From positions 1 through 64,000 of the forward strand of contig NZ_WUAF01000019.1 in assembly GCF_009800965.1 (NCBI RefSeq): 64,000 nucleotides of DNA. Reading direction: 5' to 3'. The notes beneath the pieces are model-generated. The model had not been told where the DNA came from. It searched no databases and saw only the letters and a program-made list of their open reading frames with translations. The position numbers and the translations under genes are program-made. Of the stretch, positions 17,282 to 27,242 are shown one piece after another. Source of the DNA: Cognatazoarcus halotolerans. GTDB taxonomy: Bacteria; Pseudomonadota; Gammaproteobacteria; Burkholderiales; Rhodocyclaceae. How positions within the stretch are numbered: position 1 is the first letter of the stretch; every line of letters begins with the position of its first letter.

Positions 17282-17758
17282 ATGATTCGCAGCCTTCAGC
17301 GCTTTTTCGATGCCTTTGTCGAGCCCGCTTCATCGGGCGGACAGGCCGACGGTGAGCACGCGGTTCAGGTCGCGACGGCGGCCTTGATCGTCGAGATGAT
17401 GCGCATCGACGATGCGGTTTCGTCCGCCGAGCTCGAGGTCGCGGCGCGGGTGCTGCGCGAGCGATTCTCGCTCGATCAGGCCGAGACCGAGGCGCTGCTC
17501 GACGTCGCCGGCGAGCAGATGCGCGATGCGGTGGGCTACCATGACTTCACCTCGCGGCTCAACAAGGCGTTGACGCCGGCGCAGCGGGCCAAGGTGGTCG
17601 AGTACATGTGGCAGGTCGCCTTCGCCGACGGCAAGCTCGACGCGAACGAGAATCACCTGATGCGCAGGATTGGCGATCTGCTGTATGTGAGTCACGGCGA
17701 CTACGTGGCTGCCAAGACCCGTGCCCGCGCAGCAGTGGCTGGCGGCTCATCTTCCTGA
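17282..17758 (+). CDS. TerB-family (tellurite-resistance-like) protein
   Basis: 158 residues, nearly all alpha-helical. The TerB fold is indicated by ATAALIVEMMRIDDAVSSAE, two acidic metal-binding-like turns, VVEYMWQVAFADGKLDANEN and HLMRRIGDLLYVSHGDY. The ATG at 17282 follows GGAG at a distance of 9 nt; the open frame upstream has no support. These soluble proteins are widespread and mostly uncharacterised. There is no ter operon nearby, so tellurite resistance should not be inferred. Confidence 0.85.
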   Translation: MIRSLQRFFDAFVEPASSGGQADGEHAVQVATAALIVEMMRIDDAVSSAELEVAARVLRERFSLDQAETEALLDVAGEQMRDAVGYHDFTSRLNKALTPAQRAKVVEYMWQVAFADGKLDANENHLMRRIGDLLYVSHGDYVAAKTRARAAVAGGSSS

Positions 17759-17905
17759 AATTGCGCAGTGCTTCCCGGCCGGAATCGCCGCTTGCGCATA
17801 TGCTTGCGCCGATCCACGGATTTTCCCGCCCTGGTGTTTCGTAGCGGGATGCCCGATCAGCCTGCCGCCGCACGGCAGACCGAATAATTTCGAGAACACG
17901 ATTCG

Positions 17906-18805
17906 ATGACTCCCAAAAGCGATCTCAAGGCACGTAATTTCCCCTCCGCCCACGAAGAAGCCGTCGCGGTGCGTCCGGTGGCCCGTTACGAGGGACCCGA
18001 GAGTTCCTACCGGATGGCGTTTACCGACACCGAATTCCTGCTCCGAGAGGAGCTGCGCCCGGTGCGCATGCAACTCGAGCTCATGAAGCCGGAGCTGGTA
18101 CAGCAGGACCAGAAGGTCGATTCCACCATCGTGCTGTTCGGTAGTGCCCGGCTCAAGCCGCGCGAGCAGGCGCAGGCACTGCTCGACGAAGCCGTGGCCG
18201 GCGGCGATGCGGCCGCGATTCGCCGTGCCAGGCGCCAGGTCGAGATGTCGCACTACTACGACGAGGCGCGCAAGCTCGGCGAGATCGTCGCCCGCGATGC
18301 CGACGCCCTGGGCGAGCCGGTGGTGCTGGTCACCGGCGGCGGGCCGGGCATCATGGAGGCCGGCAACCGGGGTGCCTTCGAGGCCGGCGGACGCAGCATG
18401 GGCATGAACATCGTGCTGCCCTTCGAGCAGGCCCCCAACCCCTACATCACGCCGGAGTTGTGCTTCCAGTTCCACTACTTTGCGATTCGCAAGATGCACT
18501 TCCTGATGCGGGCGGTGGCGCTGGTGAGCTTCCCGGGTGGTTTCGGGACGCTCGACGAGCTCTTCGAGGCGCTCACCCTCACGCAGACCAGCAAGATCCG
18601 GCGCCGTCCGATCCTGCTCTTCGGCAAGGAGTTCTGGTCGCGGCTGATCGATTTCGACGTGCTGGTCGAGGACGGCATGATCAACCCCGAAGACGTCAAC
18701 ATCTTCAAGTACGTCGAGACGGCCGAGGAAGCCTGGCAGGAGATCAAGCGCGCCTACGCCGAGGACGAGCCCAATACCACCGCCCGACAGACCCGGGGCG
18801 GCTGA
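17906..18805 (+). CDS. LOG-family / TIGR00730-type Rossmann nucleotide phosphoribohydrolase-like protein
   Basis: 299 residues. The family motifs GGGPGIMEA (144-152) and PGGFGTLDE (210-218) are intact. LOG proteins hydrolyse N6-modified or plain nucleoside 5'-monophosphates to base and ribose phosphate; many were once called lysine decarboxylases. This one has about 70 extra N-terminal residues, as in the longer proteobacterial subgroup. It converges on the DUF2254 gene with only 3 nt between stops. Confidence 0.88.
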   Translation: MTPKSDLKARNFPSAHEEAVAVRPVARYEGPESSYRMAFTDTEFLLREELRPVRMQLELMKPELVQQDQKVDSTIVLFGSARLKPREQAQALLDEAVAGGDAAAIRRARRQVEMSHYYDEARKLGEIVARDADALGEPVVLVTGGGPGIMEAGNRGAFEAGGRSMGMNIVLPFEQAPNPYITPELCFQFHYFAIRKMHFLMRAVALVSFPGGFGTLDELFEALTLTQTSKIRRRPILLFGKEFWSRLIDFDVLVEDGMINPEDVNIFKYVETAEEAWQEIKRAYAEDEPNTTARQTRGG

Positions 18806-18808
18806 GCG

Positions 18809-20143
18809 TCAGCGCCGGGCGGCGCTCCCCAGGGCGGTGATGAGCGCGAGGTAGCGGCGCTGGGCGTCGTTGCGGTCGTCCGCTTCGGGCAGGCCGCCTT
18901 CGGCGCTGTGCATGATCATGCGGGCGTGGCGTCGCAGTGCTTCACGATCGTCGAGGCGCGCGGTGAGGGGTTCGATTTCACCGAGCACCTCGAGCAGGCG
19001 GATGGTCACCGGTACGCTGCCGCGTGCGCACTGGCGGATCAGGTTGAAGGCCGCGTCGAGCGCCTCCGGAAAGCCTACGGCCGTTGCGATGAGCCGCGGC
19101 TTTCCATCCGCGTCGGTGTGTAGCGCTGGCGGTATGGCACGCTGCGCGAGCCGCGCGAGCGCAGAGCCGAGCCGGTCGATGCAGGTGATCGCGGTGAAGG
19201 GATCGTTGATGCCCGGCGACAATGCGCGCGCGGCGATCTCCACCAGTTGGTCGATGGCGAATTCGACGTCCTGGGTGGCGGTGCGCTGGGTGCCGAAGAC
19301 GAGGCATCCGCGCAGCGCCTCGGCGGCGCCCTCGTCGAGCTTGTCGGCCGGCCACACCGACAACAGCAAGGCACCGCGCAGGGCATAGTCGCCGGGGCGC
19401 CGCTCGACCCTCACCAGCACGTCGACTTCACTCGCCGCGGCCACCAGCGCGTCAGTGTCGACGCCCTGCAGATAGTCGTCGCAGTTCGAGCAGATCCTGC
19501 CCGGCGCCTTGTCGAGATGAAATGCGGGGGCGGCTTCGATGGCATCGGCGGAAGCGTTCGCATGGTCGATCGGATCGGGATAGAGCGCATCCATCAGCGC
19601 ACACAACTCGGCATAGATGACATCGATCAGCGTGTCGGCCTGGATGTGGGTGGCGACATGATGGATGTAGAAGATCAGCATCGCGATGCTGGCGATGGCG
19701 AGTAGCACCCCGAGGCTGACCGCGACATGCGGGACGAAGGTGGCCTGGGGGTCGTGCTGGATGGTACGCAGCACCAGCAGGCAATACAGGAAGGTGGCCA
19801 GAAAGGCGCCGAGCGCGGCCTGGTTGACCCGGTCGCGGATGAAATTGCGCAACATGCGCGGGCCGAACTGCGAGGATGCCAGCGACAGCGCCACCAGGGT
19901 GATCGAGAACACCACGCCGGCGATGGTCACCATCGAACCGGCGATGGTCGACAACACCTGGCTGGCCCCCTGGCTGTCGCCGAGGTAGCCCCAGCTCACC
20001 GGCTCTGCGCCGGCGCCGCCGAGCCGGCTGTCGACGCCGACCGCGGACCATGCCAGCGCCGCGGCGGCGATCAGCATCAGCGAGGGGACGAACCAGTAGC
20101 TGGTGCGCAGGCGATCCCAGTAGTACCGCAGTCGCAGTTTCAT
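18809..20143 (-). CDS. DUF2254 family membrane protein
   Basis: 444 residues from the ATG at 20143, which has GGAG 7 nt upstream; an upstream in-frame start at 20173 has no such site. Four membrane helices lie in the first 150 residues (WFVPSLMLIAAAALAWSAVG, TIAGVVFSITLVALSLASSQ, ALGAFLATFLYCLLVLRTIQ, VSLGVLLAIASIAMLIFYIH). The family-typical ASSQFGPRMLRNFIRD and, later, INDPFTAITCIDRLG are present. The soluble C-terminal half is cytoplasmic or periplasmic. No function is established for the family. Confidence 0.9.
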   Translation of the reverse strand: MKLRLRYYWDRLRTSYWFVPSLMLIAAAALAWSAVGVDSRLGGAGAEPVSWGYLGDSQGASQVLSTIAGSMVTIAGVVFSITLVALSLASSQFGPRMLRNFIRDRVNQAALGAFLATFLYCLLVLRTIQHDPQATFVPHVAVSLGVLLAIASIAMLIFYIHHVATHIQADTLIDVIYAELCALMDALYPDPIDHANASADAIEAAPAFHLDKAPGRICSNCDDYLQGVDTDALVAAASEVDVLVRVERRPGDYALRGALLLSVWPADKLDEGAAEALRGCLVFGTQRTATQDVEFAIDQLVEIAARALSPGINDPFTAITCIDRLGSALARLAQRAIPPALHTDADGKPRLIATAVGFPEALDAAFNLIRQCARGSVPVTIRLLEVLGEIEPLTARLDDREALRRHARMIMHSAEGGLPEADDRNDAQRRYLALITALGSAARR

Positions 20144-20236
20144 CCGCTGTCTCCCCGGCGCAGCATCATGCAATCGCGATGATTGCCTGTCGGCCGCGCC
20201 GGTGCAAGCGTGCGCCCGTGTGCGGGCCCGCGGCCG

Positions 20237-21088
20237 TCAGCGCGGATAGAGCGCGCCGGCGTGGTGACGAAGATGCTCCTCGATGAAGCTGGCGATGAAA
20301 TAGTAGCTGTGGTCGTAGCCGGGTTGCATGCGCAGGGTGAGCGGATGGCCAGCTGCCGCGCAGGCCGCCTCGAGTGTCTGCGGCTTGAGCTGCTCGGTGA
20401 GGAAACCGTCCTGCTCGCCCTGGTCCACCAGCAGCGGCAGGCGTTCGGTGGCGGTGGCGACGAGCAGGCTCGCATCCCATTCGGCCCACTTGTGGCGGTC
20501 TTCGCCGAGGTAACGCGAAAAGGCCTTCTGTCCCCACGGGCAGTCGCTCGGGTGGCAGATCGGCGAGAAGGCCGACACCGCGCGGTAGCGGCCGGGGTTG
20601 CGCAGCGCGCACACCAGCGCGCCGTGTCCGCCCATCGAATGGCCGCTGATGCTGCGTAGCGTGCTGACCGGGAAATGTGCTTCCACCAGCGCCGGAAGCT
20701 CTTCGACCACGTAGTCGTACATGCGGTAGTGGCGGTTCCACGGCGCCTGCGTGGCGTTCACGTAGAAGCCCGCGCCGTGGCCGAAGTCCCAGCCGCCATC
20801 CGGGTCGCCCGGTACATCGGCGCCGCGTGGCGACGTGTCCGGGGCGACGATGGCGATACCGAGTTCGGCGGCGGCCCGCTGCGCGCCCGACTTCTGCATG
20901 AAGTTCTCGTCGGTGCAGGTGAGCCCCGACAGCCAGTACAGCACCGGTACCGGCTTCGACGCCGCCTGTGGGGGCAGGTAAATCGCAAAGACCGTCTCGG
21001 CGTTGAGCGAGGCCGAGCGGTGGCGGTAGCGCTTGTGCCAGCCGCCGAAGCTCTTGTTGCTGGCGACGAGTTCGAGCGAGGGGTCCAT
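20237..21088 (-). CDS. fghA: S-formylglutathione hydrolase
   Basis: 283 residues, esterase-D type alpha/beta hydrolase that splits S-formylglutathione to formate and glutathione. The nucleophile is Ser151 in SISGHSMGGHGAL; LSGLTCTDENFMQKSGAQR and PDTSPRGADVPGD are strongly diagnostic. The Asp/His of the triad fall in the C-terminal DQGEQDGFL and PGYDHSYYFI. The preceding adhC stop overlaps an in-frame GTG (GTGA at 21097-21100), but TGAGG placed 6 nt before the ATG at 21088 favours that start. Confidence 0.95.
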   Translation of the reverse strand: MDPSLELVASNKSFGGWHKRYRHRSASLNAETVFAIYLPPQAASKPVPVLYWLSGLTCTDENFMQKSGAQRAAAELGIAIVAPDTSPRGADVPGDPDGGWDFGHGAGFYVNATQAPWNRHYRMYDYVVEELPALVEAHFPVSTLRSISGHSMGGHGALVCALRNPGRYRAVSAFSPICHPSDCPWGQKAFSRYLGEDRHKWAEWDASLLVATATERLPLLVDQGEQDGFLTEQLKPQTLEAACAAAGHPLTLRMQPGYDHSYYFIASFIEEHLRHHAGALYPR

Positions 21089-21096
21089 TGGCGGCC

Positions 21097-22350
<1,254 letters not shown>

Positions 22351-22352
22351 TC

Positions 22353-23264
22353 ATGGACCGCAGTGAGCGTTGGTTGGGCATCGAAGCCTTCGTGGCGGTT
22401 GCCGAGTGTGGCGGTTTTTCGGCGGCCGCCGAACGCCTCGGTGTCTCTTCATCGCATGTCAGCCGACAGGTGGCTGCACTCGAGGAGCGCCTGCAGACCC
22501 GGCTCTTCTACCGCAGCACGCGCCAGGTCGCGCTGACCGAGATCGGCAACACCTTTCTGCAGCATTGCCGGCAGCTGCAGGATGGTCACGACGAGGCCTT
22601 GCGCGTGGTGCAGGACATGGGCGGCGTGCCCAAGGGCCTGCTCAGGATGACTTGCGCGGTGGCCTATGGCGAACGCTTCATCGTGCCGCTGGTGAACGAC
22701 TTTCTGGAGGCCCATCCGCAGGTGCGTCTCGAGATGGAGCTGACGAACTACACCCGCGACATCCTGCAGGACGGCTTTGACCTTGCCATCCGTCTGGGCC
22801 GGCTGGCGGACTCGCGCCTGGTCGGCACGCGCATCGCGCCGCGGGTGATGTACCTGTGTGCGGCGCCGGCCTATTTAGAGCGACACGGTGCGCCCCACAG
22901 TCTGTCGGAACTCGCCCATCACGACTGCCTGATCGGCACCGCCGACAGCTGGATCTTCGAAGCGGGCGGGCGCGAACAGCAACTGCGGGTGCAGGGCCGC
23001 TGGCGCTGCAACAGCGGCCAGGCGGTGCTCGATGCGGCGCTGCGCGGTTTCGGCATCTGCCAGCTGCCCGACTACTACGTGCTCGAACACCTCGCCAGCG
23101 GTGCCCTGCGCGCGCTGTTGCCGAACCATCAGCCGCCGAACACCGCGGTGTGGGCGGTCTATCCGCAGCGTCGTCATCTGGCACCCAAGGTGCAGATGCT
23201 GGTGGCGCACCTGAAGGCCGGGCTGGCTGCGCGCGGCGAATACGCCAGCACGCTCGTCGAGTGA
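22353..23264 (+). CDS. LysR-family transcriptional regulator
   Basis: 303 residues. The N-terminal winged helix-turn-helix is clear (GIEAFVAVAECGGFSAAAER, VSSSHVSRQVAALEERLQTR, LFYRSTRQVALTEIG). The effector domain of the CrgA/DhaR type follows (LLRMTCAVAYGERFIVPLVN). GGGAGG lies 7 nt before the ATG. It is divergent from adhC-fghA with about 140 nt between the starts and a palindromic site in the gap, so it probably regulates formaldehyde detoxification. The effector is unknown. Confidence 0.9.
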   Translation: MDRSERWLGIEAFVAVAECGGFSAAAERLGVSSSHVSRQVAALEERLQTRLFYRSTRQVALTEIGNTFLQHCRQLQDGHDEALRVVQDMGGVPKGLLRMTCAVAYGERFIVPLVNDFLEAHPQVRLEMELTNYTRDILQDGFDLAIRLGRLADSRLVGTRIAPRVMYLCAAPAYLERHGAPHSLSELAHHDCLIGTADSWIFEAGGREQQLRVQGRWRCNSGQAVLDAALRGFGICQLPDYYVLEHLASGALRALLPNHQPPNTAVWAVYPQRRHLAPKVQMLVAHLKAGLAARGEYASTLVE

Positions 23265-23280
23265 TCCCGCTGCATGGCAA

Positions 23281-23323
23281 GACGCCCCCGCGCGGCCGGT
23301 GGGTCCGGCCAAGCGGGGGCGTC
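23281..23323. terminator. Bidirectional hairpin terminator between convergent lysR and BON genes
   Basis: GACGCCCCCGC (23281-23291) pairs perfectly with 23313-23323, and a nested GGCCGG/CCGGCC stem fills the loop (23294-23299 and 23305-23310). It lies 17 nt from each of the two convergent stops. There is no T-tract, so it may be a strong barrier used with Rho. Confidence 0.7.
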
Positions 23324-23341
23324 GGGTGTGCGGGCTCGGCG

Positions 23342-23866
23342 TCAGTTCTTGAGGGCGAGCTTGTTATGGACGCTCTTCACGCCATTGACGTCGGCGGCGA
23401 TAGCCTCTGCGTGAGTGCGCGCGGCTTCGGTGGCGGCCAGGCCGCTCAGCGTAACCTCGCCGCCGACGGTGTCCACGTTGATCTCGAGGGCCTTGAGGTC
23501 GTCGGCGGCGACCAGCTTGGCCTTCACTGCGGCGGTGATGGTGGCGTCATCGATCGCCTGGCCAGCCTGCTCCATCTTGGCACCGACCGCGTCCCCGACC
23601 TTGTCGGCTTTGTCGCTCACCGCGTCACCGATCTTCGCAGCCTTGTCGCCGACCGTATCGCCCATCTGCTCGGCCTTGTGCTGAGCGGTATCGGCGGCAT
23701 CCTTCATGGCGTCCTTCGCTTCATCCATCTTCTGCTGCGATTCCGCGATGGCCTTGTCTACATGCTCGCCGACGGTCTTGTCGGAGGGCTCGCTGTCGCA
23801 GGCGGCGAGCAGCAGGCTGGCGGCGGAAAGGGTGGCGAGGGCGAGGGTCTTGTATCGTTTGCTCAT
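23342..23866 (-). CDS. BON-domain lipoprotein (OsmY-like)
   Basis: 174 residues. The lipobox LLLAAC (Cys23) ends the signal peptide. Residues 30-110 form a long charged amphipathic helix with an 11-residue-like repeat (KAEQMGDTVGDKAAKIGDAV, SDKADKVGDAVGAKMEQAG), reminiscent of LEA/YtxH-type helices. The C-terminus is a BON domain (ITAAVKAKLVAADDLKALEI, VDTVGGEVTLSGLA). The family acts at the envelope in osmotic and membrane stress. A DUF1328 gene lies 37 nt upstream on the same strand. Confidence 0.88.
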   Translation of the reverse strand: MSKRYKTLALATLSAASLLLAACDSEPSDKTVGEHVDKAIAESQQKMDEAKDAMKDAADTAQHKAEQMGDTVGDKAAKIGDAVSDKADKVGDAVGAKMEQAGQAIDDATITAAVKAKLVAADDLKALEINVDTVGGEVTLSGLAATEAARTHAEAIAADVNGVKSVHNKLALKN

Positions 23867-23903
23867 TGTGGTGTTCCTTCTTGGAAGTTGTCGGGAAACG
23901 GGA

Positions 23904-24077
23904 TCAGGTGATGCTCTTGAAGACGGTGAGGCCGAGGATCAGGAAGACCACGAACAGCAGCACCGCGATGAAGAACAGCACCTTGGCGATCGCGGCTGTT
24001 CCGGCCGCGATCCCGGTAAAACCGAAGATGCCGGCGAGTATCGAGATCACGAAGAAGATCAGTGCCCATTTGAGCAT
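23904..24077 (-). CDS. DUF1328 (YtjA-like) small membrane protein
   Basis: 57 residues starting [20 protein letters not shown] and ending [17 protein letters not shown], two hydrophobic helices joined by [12 protein letters not shown]. This matches the DUF1328/UPF0391 family in size and sequence. GGAGG sits 5 nt before the ATG. It precedes the BON lipoprotein gene; the two are common neighbours in stress-response contexts and are probably cotranscribed. Cellular role is unknown. Confidence 0.9.
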   Translation of the reverse strand: MLKWALIFFVISILAGIFGFTGIAAGTAAIAKVLFFIAVLLFVVFLILGLTVFKSIT

Positions 24078-24229
24078 GGCTGCCTCCGTCTGTTGATTGA
24101 ACGTTCATGCCGGATAGATCCGACATCCATGGTTCAACTTTAGCGGGGCGCCTCGAGAGGCTCTGTCGGACAGGCCTGTTTGGCGTGTAGGACGACAGGA
24201 GGTGCCGCAGTCGGACGACGGCGGCTGCA

Positions 24230-24263
24230 GCGCGGGCGCCGCCGGGTGTGGCGGCGCCCGCGC
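24230..24263 (-). terminator. Hairpin after the CoA-transferase gene
   Basis: A perfect 14-bp GC stem (24230-24243 with 24250-24263, six-base loop) lies 5 nt beyond the stop of the acetyl-CoA hydrolase/transferase gene. It probably ends that transcript, although no T-run follows. Confidence 0.6.
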
Positions 24264-24268
24264 GTGGT

Positions 24269-25564
24269 TCACATCACCCTTATCTGCCGCGCGGCGGCGC
24301 GCAATTCGCCGCGGAAGTCAGGGTGAGCGATCGCGATCAGAGCCTCGCAGCGCTCCCTGGCTGTCTTGCCGCGCAGCTGGGCGACGCCGTATTCGGTGAC
24401 CACGTAGTTGATGTCGTTCTTGCTGGTGGTGATGTGGGTGCCGGGGTTGAGGCTCGGCACAATGCGCGAAATGGTGTCGCCCTTCGCCGTCGAGGGCAGC
24501 ACGATGAAGGCCTTGCCGTCGCGCGAGCGATTGGCCGCGCGCACGAAGTCCACCTGGCCGCCGGTGCCCGAATAGGGCGTCGCCCCCAGGCTTTCGGAGC
24601 CGCATTGTCCGAGCAGGTCGATCTGCAGCGTTGCATTGATGGCCACCAGCTTGTCGTTCCTGGCGGCGAGGTAAGGATCGTTGGTGAAGTCCACCGGATG
24701 CATCTCGAGCGCCGGATTGCGATCCATGAAGCTGTATAGGCGGCGGGAACCGAGTGCGAAGGTCGCGACCGTCTTGCCAGGCAGGTAGGTCTTGCGGCGG
24801 TTGGTGACCGCGCCGGATTCGATCAGGGTGAGGATGCCGTCGCCGATCATCTCGGTGTGGATGCCCAGATCGTGCTTGTGCTTGAGCTGCATGACGACCG
24901 CGTCGGGGATGCCGCCGTAGCCGATCTGCAGGGTCGAGCCGTCCTCGATCAGGTCGGCGACGTACTTGCCGATCGCTTCCTGTACCGGTCCGATGGTCGG
25001 CAGCCCGACCTCGAGCAGCGGCTCGTCCGATTCGACCAGCGCGCTGACCTGCGAGATGTGTACCCGGCAGTCGCCAAAGGCATTCGGCACGTTGGGGTTC
25101 ACTTCGAGCACCACCGCGCGGGCGCGACGGATCGCCGCCATGGTGTAGTCGGGGGCGAGGGACAAGGCGAAGTAGCCGTGCTCGTCCATCGGCGAGGCCA
25201 TCGAAAAGACCACGTCAGCCGGCGTGAGCCCGCGGTCGATGAGCATCGGCAGTTCGGAGAAATAGGCGGGCAGGAAGTCGATCCAGCCAGCCTGGCCACC
25301 GGGGCGCGAGGGGCCGCCGAAGAAATAGGCACTGTGGCGGATGTTGCCGACGGTTTCGGGATTGAAATAGTCGTACTTGCGCAGCGGAAGGATCTGGCTC
25401 ACCACCACACCCGAGAGCGCCGGGCCACGCGCCGACAGGGCGGTCAGCAAGGCCGGCGGTTCGCCGACGCCGGTTGGTACGATCACGGTGTCTCCGTCGC
25501 GCACCAGGGCGGCCGCGTCGGCAGGGTTCATGCGTTTGTCCTGATATTCCCGGTCGAAGTTCAT
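24269..25564 (-). CDS. Acetyl-CoA hydrolase/transferase family protein (4-hydroxybutyrate CoA-transferase-like)
   Basis: 431 residues. The family moves CoA between acyl groups through a glutamyl-CoA intermediate. QCGSESLGATPYSGTGGQVD carries the conserved loop with G-T-G-G-Q-x-D, and YVVTEYGVAQLRGKTARERC is the C-terminal hallmark. GDTVIVPTGVGEPPALLTAL is the N-terminal CoA-binding segment. AGGGGAG precedes the ATG at 25564. The true acyl pair cannot be decided from sequence; succinyl-, acetyl- or butyryl-type donors are possible. It follows the TIR gene on the same strand after a gap of 112 nt and probably has its own promoter. Confidence 0.88.
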   Translation of the reverse strand: MNFDREYQDKRMNPADAAALVRDGDTVIVPTGVGEPPALLTALSARGPALSGVVVSQILPLRKYDYFNPETVGNIRHSAYFFGGPSRPGGQAGWIDFLPAYFSELPMLIDRGLTPADVVFSMASPMDEHGYFALSLAPDYTMAAIRRARAVVLEVNPNVPNAFGDCRVHISQVSALVESDEPLLEVGLPTIGPVQEAIGKYVADLIEDGSTLQIGYGGIPDAVVMQLKHKHDLGIHTEMIGDGILTLIESGAVTNRRKTYLPGKTVATFALGSRRLYSFMDRNPALEMHPVDFTNDPYLAARNDKLVAINATLQIDLLGQCGSESLGATPYSGTGGQVDFVRAANRSRDGKAFIVLPSTAKGDTISRIVPSLNPGTHITTSKNDINYVVTEYGVAQLRGKTARERCEALIAIAHPDFRGELRAAARQIRVM

Positions 25565-25676
25565 AGTCTCCCCTTTTAGAATCCATCCTGCGATGCAGGC
25601 TCGGCCAGCATTATAGTCGCACTCCATACTCATGCGTATGGAGAAGGTGTTCCGAGAATCCCGTGTGGATTTCGCG

Positions 25677-27242
25677 CTACTGTTGCACAGATCGGGAAGT
25701 GTCGCCCAGATGCGTTGCGATGGACGCTTCGAGGCGCTGCATGTCCGCGTCGAAGTGCAGATCGGTTACTTCCAGGGCATTCCGGTCCAGGAGCGCCTTC
25801 AGGCTGTCCGGGAGGGTTTCGGGAGTCGGCAGCGCAGCCCCGTCTACCAAGGTTGGGACGACGAGCAGTCCGCGCTCGAGTGCGACCTCGATCTCCTGCC
25901 GGACGATGTCCGCCGGATCGTCGAGGCGGCGCTTGCCATCCCGCATCGCGTTGAGCCAGCCGGGACCGATCACCACCACTACCGCATGGCAGCCAGCCAG
26001 CGTGGCGTCGATACGGGCTCTGAATTCATCCCCTGGAGCGATGTCCTCGATGTCGCGGAAGACCTGGTCGGCACCAAAGCGCTCGGCCAGCCTTTCCTCT
26101 ATCAGGCGGGCGCTGGCGGCGGCGTCGCTACGCCGGTAGCTGATGAAAATGCCGGGGGGACGCTCGGTCATGCCTGCGCCGTGCCGGCGCCAGCGCCACA
26201 GACTCCAGCCCATGATGCCGATGAGGCCGAGATCGATGGCCAGCAGGCTGCCCGCAAGACGAGGTTCTCGTGCAAGGAGGCGGGTGAGCGGCGGATTGTC
26301 GGCCCGTCCGTCGATCGCGAGCCAGGCCGTGCCTTGCGCGTCGATGCCGATGCCGCTGCCGTCGATCGTCAAGGTGGTGGCACGCAGGGTGGGCAGCGCC
26401 GGCCCGCGGTCGCAATTGCCGCCCGCCAGTGTCGCGGCGCCCCGCCAGAAGGCACCGCGTTCCCGTGCGGAACAGGCAAACACCGCAAAGACCTTCCGGG
26501 CAGGGTTCCGTACGCCGGCTGCGCGCATCCGCAGCGCGCCCGTACCCGCATCGGAGCCCAGCCGGAAGCCGGTGAAGGGCAGACCGCGCGTGCCACCGAC
26601 GACGCGCAGTCGCAGACTCTGTCCGTCAGGTACCCGCACGCTGAGCGGCAGGCCGGCCGGTACCTGCCAGCGATCGTTTCCCGCCTGCAGGCGGCGCGGC
26701 GGCGTCGCGGGATCGAATGGATCGGTGGCCGAAGCCGCCATGGTGAGCAGCAGCGCCACGCCACGCGGGCGAAGTTCGAAGTAGGGGCGGCTGCCCAGAC
26801 TCTCGGTCAATTGGAAGAACTCGATGCTCGCGTTCTCGCCGACCGGCGCCTGCAACTCGATGCTCAGGAAGGTCTTGCTGTCCCCGGCGCCGTCGGCCAG
26901 CCATTCGAGCGGTCCTTCGCCGGCCGGTGGGTCGAGCCCGACACTGCGCAGCAGTGCCAGCGTTGACAGCGACAGCGAGGCTTTCTCGAAGCGCACGTCC
27001 ACCGCCTCTCCGGGGCGGCCATCGAAGCGCAGCAGGCTCGTCGAGCTGTCCGGGCGCTCGATCCTGAGGATCCGGTCGGGTTGCGCATGAAGTACGGGTC
27101 TGTCGGCGAGTTCCACCGGAAACGGCAGGCGCCACAGCCACAGGTGTCCGCCCAGCGTTGCCAGCAGGACGAGGCTCCACAATGCCACGCCGGAGACGGG
27201 CAGCCGACCTGCGAGCAGGTCGTTGCGGGCGAGGGTGTTCAG
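25677..27242 (-). CDS. Membrane protein with extracytoplasmic domain and C-terminal cytoplasmic TIR domain
   Basis: About 521 residues. A first membrane segment (GVALWSLVLLATLGGHLWLW, residues 18-37) leads to a roughly 290-residue, beta-rich, probably periplasmic region. A second helix (SLLAIDLGLIGIMGWSLWRW) is followed by basic residues, then a TIR domain (358-500): PGIFISYRRSDAAASARLIE, VFRDIEDIAPGDEF, HAVVVVIGPGW and IVRQEIEVAL with Glu450 at the NADase catalytic position. The start is uncertain. CTG at 27242 overlaps the upstream stop (CTGA); GTG 27188 is the alternative, and no ATG fits. It is the last gene of the cytochrome operon. An internal ATG at 26171 would give a soluble TIR. Confidence 0.8.
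   Translation of the reverse strand: MNTLARNDLLAGRLPVSGVALWSLVLLATLGGHLWLWRLPFPVELADRPVLHAQPDRILRIERPDSSTSLLRFDGRPGEAVDVRFEKASLSLSTLALLRSVGLDPPAGEGPLEWLADGAGDSKTFLSIELQAPVGENASIEFFQLTESLGSRPYFELRPRGVALLLTMAASATDPFDPATPPRRLQAGNDRWQVPAGLPLSVRVPDGQSLRLRVVGGTRGLPFTGFRLGSDAGTGALRMRAAGVRNPARKVFAVFACSARERGAFWRGAATLAGGNCDRGPALPTLRATTLTIDGSGIGIDAQGTAWLAIDGRADNPPLTRLLAREPRLAGSLLAIDLGLIGIMGWSLWRWRRHGAGMTERPPGIFISYRRSDAAASARLIEERLAERFGADQVFRDIEDIAPGDEFRARIDATLAGCHAVVVVIGPGWLNAMRDGKRRLDDPADIVRQEIEVALERGLLVVPTLVDGAALPTPETLPDSLKALLDRNALEVTDLHFDADMQRLEASIATHLGDTSRSVQQ

Noticed and set aside
17282-17758. Tellurite-resistance operon
   Set aside because: A single TerB-fold protein without terC/terD or other ter genes does not support that function.
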